Assembly: GCA_902596065.1 (NCBI GenBank) | Contig: CACJSL010000007.1 | Location: forward strand, 1 to 40,000 | DNA length: 40,000 nucleotides | Source: an uncultured Alphaproteobacteria bacterium | GTDB lineage: Bacteria > Pseudomonadota > Alphaproteobacteria > HIMB59 > GCA-002718135 | Reading direction: 5' to 3' | Shown here: positions 17,763 through 26,164 of the stretch, piece after piece | Layout of the letters: every line of letters starts with the position of its first letter | Position numbering within the stretch: the first letter of the stretch is position 1 | Translations under genes and position numbers: made by a program | The notes under the pieces: model-generated | Told to the model about the DNA's origin: nothing | The model's database searches: none | The model's input: the letters and a program-made list of their open reading frames with translations, nothing else

Positions 17763-18556
17763 CGAAGAATTTTAATTAAATTATTATTTGCCTTGGTTAT
17801 ATTCAAAGCTAATTTATAATCTTTTAAAGAATCTATTTCAACCCAGTTCCCTTTGATTCTTAAGGCACTTATTTTAAATTTATTTAAAATTAAATATTGT
17901 AATAAATCAGTTAAGTATAGATCTGAATAATATTTAGAATTTAAAATATTAGATAGCTTCTTTCTATTAGAATATTCACTTTTTAATATATTGTATATTC
18001 TTCTTTTTATAGAATAGTTTATTTTAATTAAACCAATATATTGAGAATTTATTTTAGAATAATTTTTTACTTTTTGCCCTATATCTAATATTTTATTATT
18101 TTTATTAATTTTACAAGATTCTGCGTCACAAAGTGGATTTTTAAATCTCAATGCCCAATATTTTTTCCATTTATCATCACATACAACACTAATTTCATTT
18201 TTTGATTTAATTAATTTTTCCACAACTTCAGTATTATATACAATATCAGAATAACTAATAATAAGATCTGATCTATTTTTTATAATTCTTTTTAAAGCTA
18301 TAAATAAAGAGTGGACCATATTTGTTTTATCATAATTTCTATTATAAATTTTTTTTAATTCTGAAAATTGAATTTTTTTTGTATTGTACCCCGTTACTGC
18401 ATAAATATTTTTAAAATTATTTTTTTTAGCAATTTGAATTTGATTTTTAATTATTGGTATATTGTGAACTTTAACCATTGCCTTAGGTACATGATCTGTT
18501 AAAGGTCTAAGTCTACTACCCTGCCCTGCGGCAAGTATTAAAAAATCTATATTCAT
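17759..18556 (-). CDS. Cytidylyltransferase, LicC/Cj1416-like; candidate CTP:phosphoglutamine cytidylyltransferase
   Basis: The 265-residue protein has the nucleotidyltransferase signature LILAAGQGSRLRPLTDHVPK (residues 6-25, Lys25). TNMVHSLFIAL near 87-97 marks the LicC-like group that attaches CMP to small phosphorylated molecules, and YSDIVY holds a metal-binding aspartate. A WALRFKNPLCDAESCK segment and a QYIGLIKI strand complete the core. In C. jejuni the related Cj1416 makes CDP-L-glutamine from CTP and glutamine phosphate. Its start overlaps the stop of the amidotransferase gene by one base (TAATG), the step that would follow in that pathway. Other substrates (phosphocholine, aminoethylphosphonate) are possible from the family alone. 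Confidence 0.82.
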   Translation of the reverse strand: MNIDFLILAAGQGSRLRPLTDHVPKAMVKVHNIPIIKNQIQIAKKNNFKNIYAVTGYNTKKIQFSELKKIYNRNYDKTNMVHSLFIALKRIIKNRSDLIISYSDIVYNTEVVEKLIKSKNEISVVCDDKWKKYWALRFKNPLCDAESCKINKNNKILDIGQKVKNYSKINSQYIGLIKINYSIKRRIYNILKSEYSNRKKLSNILNSKYYSDLYLTDLLQYLILNKFKISALRIKGNWVEIDSLKDYKLALNITKANNNLIKILR

Positions 18557-19200
18557 TAATTTGTTAATAAATCTTTTATTAATTTAAGCTCATTTTTATT
18601 GAAAATTTTTCTTCTCTCTGGGTGCCAAATCATAGTCAAAATTTTATATTTTTTGCTATAATACCCTTCAACTGTATCATCTTTTATAGCCCACGGATTA
18701 AGTTTCTTGCTAAGATCATCTCTGTAAATTCCAAAATTGTGAAAAGAATTAACCACCATATAATTAAGTTTTAATTTTTCTTTAATTGATTGATCAATAA
18801 TCTTTATTTTATGATTTTTATTTACATGATTATTGATTTTTTTTATTTTGCCTTCAAAATAAATATTGATAAATTGATGTCCTCTACATATGCCAAGAAT
18901 AGGAAATTTTTTTTTCAAACAATATTGTAAAAGTTTGAATTCAACAAAATCCCTATCGCTACCACTTTTAAATTTACCATTTTTAACTTTAAGTTTTGTA
19001 TCTTCTCCATTCAATAAAAAAAGACAAGAGCAATTTAGTGTTTCAAAATAATTGATAGGCTTTGTTATCTTTTCAGTAATTAGAATAGGTTCTATCTTTA
19101 AATTATTAAAAAAATTAAGCCAATTATTGCTAATGGCACTGTAAGATTCTTTATAATTTGAATTTGAAATTCTCCTTGTTATAACTCCAACTCTGCGCAC
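18556..19200 (-). CDS. Class I glutamine amidotransferase-like hydrolase (peptidase C26); candidate gamma-glutamyl-CDP-amidate hydrolase
   Basis: This 214-residue single-domain protein has the nucleophile elbow GICRGHQFIN with Cys105. A conserved NSFHNFGI contains His154, and the catalytic His193/Glu195 lie in IWHPER, so the triad is complete. The family hydrolyses gamma-glutamyl amides. C. jejuni Cj1417 belongs to it and releases glutamate from CDP-glutamine to leave cytidine diphosphoramidate. No synthase partner domain is fused, consistent with a stand-alone hydrolase. It starts at GTG (complement of 19198-19200), two bases after the radical SAM gene, and overlaps the cytidylyltransferase start by one base. 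Polyamine or GABA catabolism is the alternative, unlikely in this operon. Confidence 0.82.
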   Translation of the reverse strand: MRRVGVITRRISNSNYKESYSAISNNWLNFFNNLKIEPILITEKITKPINYFETLNCSCLFLLNGEDTKLKVKNGKFKSGSDRDFVEFKLLQYCLKKKFPILGICRGHQFINIYFEGKIKKINNHVNKNHKIKIIDQSIKEKLKLNYMVVNSFHNFGIYRDDLSKKLNPWAIKDDTVEGYYSKKYKILTMIWHPERRKIFNKNELKLIKDLLTN

Positions 19201-19202
19201 AC

Positions 19203-20195
19203 TTAATCTCTCTGTGATAATTGTTCATAAAGAACCTTTTCAACTAAATCAGCATAACTCTTTTCTTTATCAAATGGCCAACTAGTATTTGACCAGTCGG
19301 GACAATTTTTGCACAAATCTTTTTCATTATATTTATTACAAACATGTTTATTTCTTAATTTGTTGTAAAAATTTGATTTCCAAACATCTCTTATAGTTGT
19401 CTCATTATAATGACAAATTGTTGCTTGTCCAAACCAATCAGTTGGACAATAATTAAGGTGACCTTTGGCTGTAATAACTACTCTCTCCCAAGGATATAAG
19501 CACGGTCTTCTTTCAATTTTTTGATTTTTTTTATAAATCTCAGGATGAAAAGAGCTGCTTAACGAGCCAGAATTTGTATGTAATTTTCTAATAACAACAT
19601 CTTTTACTCCTTGATTAATCCAATAATCTCTAAATTCATCAGATTCATCTACATTAAGTTTTTGTTCAACAAAACTAACTATAAGCTGTGTTTTATAAGT
19701 AGATTTTTGAATAAGATTAATTAATTTCAATACATTTGATTGTGTTTTATTTAAATCTCCATTAACTCTTACCTTTGCATAAGTTTCAGGTTTTATAGCA
19801 TCTATACTAATATCAATCATATGAAGACCTGAATTTAAAAGTCTCAACATTTTCTTTTCATTTAGCAAGGTGCCATTGGTAGTTAATGTCACTTTTGTAT
19901 CTGAATGATCGACAGCATAATTTATCATTTCATATGATTTTGGATGAACTAGAGGCTCTCCATTACTTGTATAGCGAATATATTTAGTTATATTTCTTCC
20001 ATATTTTGAAACCTCTTTAACCATTTTTGTATTTAGTTCAGGATCAAGCATAGCTTTAGCATAGTAATCACTCTGCTTAAAAACAGGGTGTGTGCAGTGC
20101 ACACATGCTAAATTACAAACCTCAGTAATATCAAGCATAACTTGAGAAGGAAACTCTTCTGATAGCCTACCAGTAAAACCATATTCTTTGTTCAT
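19203..20195 (-). CDS. Radical SAM protein with SPASM-like C-terminus
   Basis: The 330-residue protein binds a [4Fe-4S] cluster through CNLACVHC (C27, C31, C34). TSNGEPLVHPK and TLTTNGTLLNEK are typical of the radical SAM barrel. A cysteine-rich C-terminus (RPCLYPWE, NYCPTDW, TICHYNE, HVCNKYNEKDLCKNCPDW) suggests auxiliary clusters of SPASM type. Known SPASM enzymes modify peptides or oxidise or epimerise alcohols and sugars. Lying between the NeuB-like synthase and the amidotransferase in a tight operon, it probably modifies the same small molecule or glycan. No precursor-peptide gene was seen beside it. The substrate cannot be assigned. Confidence 0.85.
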   Translation of the reverse strand: MNKEYGFTGRLSEEFPSQVMLDITEVCNLACVHCTHPVFKQSDYYAKAMLDPELNTKMVKEVSKYGRNITKYIRYTSNGEPLVHPKSYEMINYAVDHSDTKVTLTTNGTLLNEKKMLRLLNSGLHMIDISIDAIKPETYAKVRVNGDLNKTQSNVLKLINLIQKSTYKTQLIVSFVEQKLNVDESDEFRDYWINQGVKDVVIRKLHTNSGSLSSSFHPEIYKKNQKIERRPCLYPWERVVITAKGHLNYCPTDWFGQATICHYNETTIRDVWKSNFYNKLRNKHVCNKYNEKDLCKNCPDWSNTSWPFDKEKSYADLVEKVLYEQLSQRD

Positions 20196-20268
20196 AATTT
20201 TAGAGTCCTTTTATAATTTGCATTAATATCATTTTTTTAAAAAAAAGTTATATATTGTTTATTATATT

Positions 20269-21129
20269 TTAATTTGTATATTTTTTGAAATCCCTCATAT
20301 AATCTTCGGTTTTTTCATTTTTATTATGTAAGAAACTAAAAACTTTTTTCATTTTTTGTTTTATTTCTATAACTTCATCATAGGTAACTGAAAAAAAATT
20401 GTCTGATTCTCTAAGTTTAATATTATCAGTGAAGTGTTTTTCTATTATACAAGCTCCTGCAGCAACTGCTAAACTTGGAATTTCAGTACCCAATGTATGA
20501 TCTGAGTGACCTACTGGACAAGCATATTTACTTTTTAATTTATGTATATTTTCTAAATAACTAAATTTTTTTTCAAGAGGGTATGAAGAAATACAGTGAA
20601 GAAGTATGTATGGAATATCTTTTTTATGTAATATTTCAACAAATTTATCTATTTCTTTTTCGCTAGCCATTCCAACAGATGCGATGACTGGTATTTTTGT
20701 TTCAGCTACCTCCTTAATAAGTTTTAGATTTACAAGTTCAAAAGCTGCAATTTTAAAAGCTATAGTCCCCATATCCATAGCAAATTTGATTTCACCCACA
20801 TCATAAATAGACGTAAAAACTTTAGCACCTAAAGATTGTGCATAGTTCCAAGCTTCAACATTTTCTTCTAGAGATAGTTGCCATGAAGAAGTAAGTTTTA
20901 TAAATTCCTTAGCTTTTTTATTTGTCTTTAGATTATATCTAGTTTTAGCATTGTAAGTTTGAAATTTTATAAAGTCAGCACCTGCTTCATAAGATAATTT
21001 AATCATATTTTTCATTCTATCAATGTCGCCTAAATGATTAACGCCAATTTCAGAAATAAATTTCGGTTCCTCGTAATCTCCTACACTCAGTCCTCCAATA
21101 TTTATTTTTCTACTTTTAATAAAAGTCAT
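20269..21129 (-). CDS. NeuB-family synthase domain without SAF domain
   Basis: A 286-residue TIM-barrel protein with NeuB-family signatures: ISEIGVNHLGD (N31/H32), FIKFQTYNA, FKIAAFELVN, VIASVGMA, LLHCISSYP, VGHSDHTLG and IEKHFTDN. NeuB, PseI and LegI condense PEP with an amino sugar to make nine-carbon sialic-like acids, releasing phosphate. They normally run to about 340-350 residues because a C-terminal SAF (antifreeze-like) domain closes the partner active site. Here the protein ends soon after the barrel, so that domain is absent. It sits 21 bases after the PEP-synthase-like kinase gene and 73 bases before the radical SAM gene. A nonulosonate synthase or a changed acceptor are both possible. 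Confidence 0.82.
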   Translation of the reverse strand: MTFIKSRKINIGGLSVGDYEEPKFISEIGVNHLGDIDRMKNMIKLSYEAGADFIKFQTYNAKTRYNLKTNKKAKEFIKLTSSWQLSLEENVEAWNYAQSLGAKVFTSIYDVGEIKFAMDMGTIAFKIAAFELVNLKLIKEVAETKIPVIASVGMASEKEIDKFVEILHKKDIPYILLHCISSYPLEKKFSYLENIHKLKSKYACPVGHSDHTLGTEIPSLAVAAGACIIEKHFTDNIKLRESDNFFSVTYDEVIEIKQKMKKVFSFLHNKNEKTEDYMRDFKKYTN

Positions 21130-21150
21130 AATAATATTAGTTACTTTATT

Positions 21151-24111
21151 TTATATTAATTTCCTAATAGTTTTTTGATCACAATCTATTAATACCTTAG
21201 AATAACTAGATATTTCATTAAAGAGGTTTTCACCGCAACCTATAACAGATGGTATGCCGTATTCGGAAGCTCTTATAGCCATATGAGATGCCGCTCCACC
21301 AAATTTTGTAATTAAACCTGCGATATCATAAGAAAATAGCCAGTCATATCCTGGGTCAGCTGTTTCAATTAATATAATTTTTTTTGAAATATCTTTTATT
21401 TTTTTATAATTTTTTATCAAAAGTATTTCACTTTGGATTTTTTTTCTAGTTATAAAATTTGGAGTTATGGAAAATTGTTTAATTTCAAATATATCATTAA
21501 TATTTCTTATCAATGCAGGTGCCTTTATAAGGCTTTCTAAATGATATTTCTTTTTAGAATTATTTAATTTTGTTTTAAAAAAACTAAAATTATTAAAATT
21601 AGTATTTTCAAAATTTAAAAAATCTTCAATTGAATAAAATTGAATGTCCTCTTTAGATAAGTTTAATTTATTAGAAAATATTTTAATAATTTCTAGAATT
21701 TTGTTTACACACTTGGTAAATTCATATTTACCTTTTTCTCTGCCTTTTATAGAATTTATTATAAATTGATACAGTTCTGATTCATCTAATTTAATTTTTT
21801 CATATTTTAGTAAATTAATTATTTTTTTTGAATTTTTTTTCCAAATTTTTTTTGAAATCGATGAAGATGATTTTGAGGAGTTATAGGATAAATTGTCTTT
21901 TTTAAAAAAATTTTCATCAATCATTTGTTTATAATTTTTTGAAGTAATATCATAAGTCGATGGTCTTAAATGACCATATTTATCAATAAAATATTTTTTA
22001 GAGATTTTTTTACTAAGAAATCTATGTAAATCTTCATTAAATTCACTAGAAATAGTACTGATATTTTTTAAAAAATTATTATAGTCAGTTGGTGAAAAAA
22101 TATTTTGTTTTTCAAATGAACTTAATATTTGAAGTGCTATAAAAGCACATCTAGCTTGTATAGAAAAAGGAATAACACCTTTTTTAATACAAAGATCAAC
22201 AATTTGATTTAGTTTAAAAGATAACTCAAAAATACTACTTTTTTTTGAAAAATTTATATTCCCAAGTTCTTTATTTAAAATTAAATAATTATTTGCAATA
22301 TCTTTAAAATTTTTATTAGAATTTGCTATTAAATCTCTAGTCCAATTGGAATATAATTTTATAATTTTATTAGAATTTATTTTGTTAATTTTTAAATTCT
22401 TAGTTAAGTGATTTGACATTCTTTTTTTATCAAAATAATAACAATTCACTACAACATTAAATTCAACTTTATCAAATTGAGCAGGATTTTTATCTAAATA
22501 TTTAATTTCTTGATTAATCAATTTATTTGACAGGGAAGAATCAACTGATTGTAATAAAAAAGAATTAAAGCATCTCCTTATATCTACATATGGTTTTCCT
22601 GCGAGAGAAACTAATAAACGTTTATTAGTCATATCCTTATATCCCATTTGTTTTCTAGCTTCAGCCCAAGAATTGTTAGTAATCAACTTACAATAAAGAG
22701 AGTAATCTAAAGGCTTAGGTTGAGTGCCAATCATTTCTACAGGATTCCAGTCTGTCATATTGGAGTAAAATGTTTTTATGCCTGAAATATTATCCTTATA
22801 ATTAAGTTTATTTGTTAAAAAATTTTTAATTGAATAAATCTCATCATCAAAGTCTAACATTGAATAAAATTTTAACTTTTTATTTATTACTAGAGGCCTA
22901 ACTTGCAGAATAAAAATATTTCCTTTTTTATCAACTGCAAACTCTATATCCAATTTAGAATGTAAAACTTTTTTTTCAATTTCTTTTACAACTTTTAATA
23001 AATCGTACAACCATTTAATTTTTTTTGAAGTAAAATTTTTATATACATAAATAGTTTTAGTATCAGAAGATGTCCCACTAGTTACTGTATCTGTTATTCC
23101 TGATGTATCATCATAGTTTATAATATAATAAGGTGAGCCATTCTCATTTGATATAGTAAATAATACTCCGCTAGATTTAGTATTTTGTAAATATTTTTGA
23201 ATCAAAACTTCATCTTTAATGTTTTGGGAATTTAGTTTGTTATAAGAATTAAAAACTTCATTAATTTTATTTTTTACATTTTCAAAATTATTAGGGTCTA
23301 CATTAAGAAATGATTTATAAGAACCTGCATTTGATTTTTTCCAAGAATCTTCTGATATTGCACTACTTCTAATTACTATTTTTTCATTTTTAAAAGCTGT
23401 AGCTATTTCTTTTATTAAAGATGATTTTTTTTTATGCCATGTAGAATAATCAATTGTTATTTGATTAAGAATATTTGCTTTGTTTATTAAGGATTGTAAT
23501 CGATTTAAAGTTTGAGCTTTTGTGCCAAGGATAAATTTTGCCAATGCATCATAATTTTCAAATAAACTAAAATTTTCATTATCTATAATTTTTTTAACAG
23601 TATTATTTTTAGAACTATAAATATTATTTAGATCAGAAAATTTTATAAATTTCTTTTTTAAAATATTTTTTTTTAATATATTTAAATCTGGTTTCTTAAA
23701 AAAAAAAATTGATTTATCTAGATTAAATTTTTTATCATTAGAAATGATAAAACTAGAGTTAATCAAAAGATTTTTTTTAATTAAATTTGCCCTAAATAAA
23801 ACATTAGAGTTAATTATTATAACATCTTGATCTAAAAAATTTGAAACTAGGGAAAGTAAGTTCAATGAATTATTATTTTCCCAGTCATCATTATAAAAAA
23901 TCTTAAGACCAGGATAGTTTTTTATTATTTTTTCAACATGATATCCGGCAATAAAAATAGTGTCTTGAATATTAATTTTTTTGAGTTCATTAAGTGTCCA
24001 ATCAAGAAGCGAAGCATCTTTGTTAGGTATTTTTACTAAATAAGATGGGTAACTATGTTCTGCTGATAACCGTGTTTGACCCCTTGATGATCCAATAATA
24101 ATTGCTCGCAT
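21151..24111 (-). CDS. Nucleotidyltransferase-like domain fused to PEP-synthase-like ATP-grasp/phosphohistidine kinase; candidate L-glutamine kinase
   Basis: 986 residues. Residues 1 to about 130-190 look like a nucleotidyltransferase, but with an altered signature (GSSRGQTRLSAEHSYPSY, no GxGxR...PK). From about 193 a PEP-synthase-like ATP-grasp domain follows: VIRSSAISED around R248, NAGSYKSF at 261-268, LDIEFA around E390 and LQVRPL at about 402-407. A middle domain has NMTDWNPVEMIG at 451-462 and GKPYVDIRRCFNSF at 505-518. The C-terminal swivelling domain has GGAASHMAIRA with the phosphohistidine candidate His943. This order, apart from the extra N-terminus, is that of C. jejuni Cj1418, which phosphorylates glutamine with ATP via phosphohistidine. 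Heads the 24111-17759 operon. A genuine PEP synthase is the main alternative. Confidence 0.78.
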   Translation of the reverse strand: MRAIIIGSSRGQTRLSAEHSYPSYLVKIPNKDASLLDWTLNELKKINIQDTIFIAGYHVEKIIKNYPGLKIFYNDDWENNNSLNLLSLVSNFLDQDVIIINSNVLFRANLIKKNLLINSSFIISNDKKFNLDKSIFFFKKPDLNILKKNILKKKFIKFSDLNNIYSSKNNTVKKIIDNENFSLFENYDALAKFILGTKAQTLNRLQSLINKANILNQITIDYSTWHKKKSSLIKEIATAFKNEKIVIRSSAISEDSWKKSNAGSYKSFLNVDPNNFENVKNKINEVFNSYNKLNSQNIKDEVLIQKYLQNTKSSGVLFTISNENGSPYYIINYDDTSGITDTVTSGTSSDTKTIYVYKNFTSKKIKWLYDLLKVVKEIEKKVLHSKLDIEFAVDKKGNIFILQVRPLVINKKLKFYSMLDFDDEIYSIKNFLTNKLNYKDNISGIKTFYSNMTDWNPVEMIGTQPKPLDYSLYCKLITNNSWAEARKQMGYKDMTNKRLLVSLAGKPYVDIRRCFNSFLLQSVDSSLSNKLINQEIKYLDKNPAQFDKVEFNVVVNCYYFDKKRMSNHLTKNLKINKINSNKIIKLYSNWTRDLIANSNKNFKDIANNYLILNKELGNINFSKKSSIFELSFKLNQIVDLCIKKGVIPFSIQARCAFIALQILSSFEKQNIFSPTDYNNFLKNISTISSEFNEDLHRFLSKKISKKYFIDKYGHLRPSTYDITSKNYKQMIDENFFKKDNLSYNSSKSSSSISKKIWKKNSKKIINLLKYEKIKLDESELYQFIINSIKGREKGKYEFTKCVNKILEIIKIFSNKLNLSKEDIQFYSIEDFLNFENTNFNNFSFFKTKLNNSKKKYHLESLIKAPALIRNINDIFEIKQFSITPNFITRKKIQSEILLIKNYKKIKDISKKIILIETADPGYDWLFSYDIAGLITKFGGAASHMAIRASEYGIPSVIGCGENLFNEISSYSKVLIDCDQKTIRKLI

Positions 24112-24238
24112 ATTTTAATAAAAATTAATTTTATTTATTATATAGATTCTGTAAAAATTTATATATATAAACTTAACATTTTTATATACTTTAAATATTT
24201 AAACTAAAAATAGATTTTTTTTTAATAAAGAGTTTTTT
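24112..24238. promoter_or_regulatory. Divergent intergenic region driving the kinase operon and the WbqC-like gene
   Basis: These 127 bases lie between divergent genes and must hold both promoters. They are nearly all A+T, with no unambiguous -35/-10 pair on either strand. An AAAGAG ribosome-binding-like site precedes the GTG at 24239 by about seven bases. Confidence 0.35.
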
Positions 24239-24946
24239 GTGAAAGAAATTACTTGCAGTATATTGCAGCCACACTTTTTACCTTGGGTTGGATATTTCAA
24301 TTTAATGCTAAGGTCTGATATATTTATTTTTCTAGATGATGTTGAATTTACTATTGGAGAGTGGAAAAACCGAAATAAAATAAGAAAAACTTATAATTCC
24401 CAAGATACTAAATGGTTAACAGTTCCAGTGAGGAGCAAGAACCATTTCTCATTATTAAATGAATGCGAAATAGCAGATGAAAGTAATTGGAGAGAGAGAA
24501 ATATTAATAGTATTTTTGAGTCTTATAAAAAAACACCTTACTTTGATAAATATTTTGAAGATATCAAAAATATTATTTTGGATAAAAATATAACTATATT
24601 GTCAAAAATAAATATTAACTTAATTCATCTTATGTGTAAGCATCTTAAAATTGAAACAAAGACTTTTCTTAGCTCAGAATTAAATACTAAAGGAGATAAA
24701 CATCATAAACCTATGAATATATGTAAAAAAATAAATGCTAATAAATATCTTACAACAAATAAAAGTTCAGATTACATTAAAATTGAAGAGTATAAATCTA
24801 ATAATATTTTAATAGAATTTCAAAACTTTGTTCATCCATCTTACAATCAATATTTTAATGGTAAAAAATTAGAATCTATAAAATACTTAAGCATAATTGA
24901 TCTACTTTTTAATCAAGGTCCTGAAAGCTTAAATTATATAAATTAA
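24239..24946 (+). CDS. WbqC-like family protein
   Basis: The 235-residue protein starts with the WbqC-family hallmark SILQPHFLPWVGYFNLM, then FIFLDDVEFTIGEWKNRNKI and WLTVPVRSK, and ends with the characteristic HPSYNQYFN segment and a LSIIDLLFNQGPES motif. The length is normal. WbqC-like proteins occur throughout O-antigen and capsule loci and are suspected of a role in amino-sugar modification, but their reaction is not well established. The GTG start is supported by an upstream AAAGAG. It is divergent from the kinase operon and 73 bases before the sulfotransferase-fold gene, with which it probably forms a two-gene unit. Confidence 0.87.
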   Translation: MKEITCSILQPHFLPWVGYFNLMLRSDIFIFLDDVEFTIGEWKNRNKIRKTYNSQDTKWLTVPVRSKNHFSLLNECEIADESNWRERNINSIFESYKKTPYFDKYFEDIKNIILDKNITILSKININLIHLMCKHLKIETKTFLSSELNTKGDKHHKPMNICKKINANKYLTTNKSSDYIKIEEYKSNNILIEFQNFVHPSYNQYFNGKKLESIKYLSIIDLLFNQGPESLNYIN

Positions 24947-25010
24947 TTTAAAAAATATATATACTTTTATACAAATCTAATTTAGTTAAAGTCAAAATTA
25001 TTAATTCTAC

Positions 25011-25015
25011 AGAGG
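25011..25015 (+). promoter_or_regulatory. Ribosome-binding site of the sulfotransferase-fold gene
   Basis: AGAGG ends four bases before the ATG at 25020 and is one of the clearest Shine-Dalgarno matches in the window, supporting that start. Confidence 0.6.
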
Positions 25016-25019
25016 TATC

Positions 25020-26123
25020 ATGAATCAATTACCAAAACTTTTTGTTACAGGCACTATGAGAACTGGGGGTTCTCTTTTGATCAATCTTCTTTCAGCTCAT
25101 CCTAAGCTACTTATTCTTAATGAAAGAGTTCATTTTTTTAGATTTGTATATGGAAGATATAATCCGCTAAATGCAGAAAATCTCGATTATATGCTCAATG
25201 ATCAAAGATTAAGACTAAAATATCGAAAAGGTATTGATTTAAATGTAGATTTACTTAGAAAAAAAATAACTGAAGCTGGAATAACATATAAAAATATTTA
25301 TTCCATTTTAATGGATTATTTTAGACAAGAATCTGGAAAAGATATATGGGGGGAATTTGCTGGACTTCAATGGAGAGAAATCCCTATATTTTTGGACTTT
25401 TTTGAAGAAGGTAAAGTGATACATACCTATAGAGACCCGAGAGGAGTATTCGCATCTTGGAAAAAATTAAGCTCTATTACTAATAATGCTTATTTAAACT
25501 GCTTATTTAATTGGGTTGACTCTACCAATCATGTTCAAAAATATAAAAGAATATTAAGTGAAAATAAATATTATGCCAATAAATATGAAAATATTATGAG
25601 TGATCCAAAAAAATATGTTTCAAAGCTCATTAATTTTATTGGAGTAGAGGTTGATAATATACTGTTTGAACCTGAAAGATGGTCAGATACATTTAATCCT
25701 AATTTAGTTACAGTTCCTCGTTCAGCACATGATGGTGATGGCATACTTGGATACAGTACTAAAAGAGTTGATAACTGGAAAAAGAATCTTGAAGATTGGG
25801 AAATATGTCTTGCTGATTATATTTGTGGAAAGAATATGGAAATTTTAGGATATGAAAAAGTACACAATAATATTAAAGACAATGATCCTCTTCTAATAAA
25901 AGGAATAGAAGAAATGAAAAAAAACAATTTTGTATATAATAATTTTAAAAGATTTATGGAAACAGGTCAGGGAATCAATAAATATCCAATGGATCCAACT
26001 GATCCTAGAAGTTGGGGGCAAAAATCTAATCCAAGTCACTGGTTTATCGAATCTGATGAAGGTAAAAATTATTACCAAGAACTAGCAATATCCTCTAAAG
26101 CTATTTTAGAAAAATATCTTTAG
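25020..26123 (+). CDS. Sulfotransferase-fold protein (PAPS-type P-loop)
   Basis: The 367-residue protein begins with a 5'-phosphate-binding loop LFVTGTMRTGGSLLINLLSA at about residues 7-26. A 3'-phosphate-binding segment HTYRDPRGVFASWKK follows near 138-152. Both are the PAPS-contacting elements of the sulfotransferase family, and ANKYENIMSDP is also typical. Such enzymes transfer sulfuryl from PAPS to carbohydrate hydroxyls and release PAP. The convergent neighbour is a CysQ-like phosphatase, the enzyme that removes PAP. Because the window has no ATP sulfurylase but does carry a phosphoramidate-type donor pathway, transfer from a 3'-phosphorylated CDP-phosphoramidate is an alternative I consider. 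The C-terminal 70 residues (PMDPTDPRSWG region) are unusual and unrecognised. Confidence 0.76.
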   Translation: MNQLPKLFVTGTMRTGGSLLINLLSAHPKLLILNERVHFFRFVYGRYNPLNAENLDYMLNDQRLRLKYRKGIDLNVDLLRKKITEAGITYKNIYSILMDYFRQESGKDIWGEFAGLQWREIPIFLDFFEEGKVIHTYRDPRGVFASWKKLSSITNNAYLNCLFNWVDSTNHVQKYKRILSENKYYANKYENIMSDPKKYVSKLINFIGVEVDNILFEPERWSDTFNPNLVTVPRSAHDGDGILGYSTKRVDNWKKNLEDWEICLADYICGKNMEILGYEKVHNNIKDNDPLLIKGIEEMKKNNFVYNNFKRFMETGQGINKYPMDPTDPRSWGQKSNPSHWFIESDEGKNYYQELAISSKAILEKYL

Positions 26124-26164
26124 GTTTAGTTAATATTTAAAAAAAGATTATTTTATTTTTCAAA

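Noticed and set aside
20231-20247. T7A8 inverted repeat as a terminator between the NeuB-like and radical SAM genes
   Set aside because: A pure A/T stem with no loop is too weak and is expected by chance in this composition.
17759-21129. Standard sialic acid locus (neuB plus CMP-sialic acid synthetase)
   Set aside because: The cytidylyltransferase here is LicC-like, not NeuA-like, and the amidotransferase and PEP-synthase-like kinase are not part of sialic acid synthesis.
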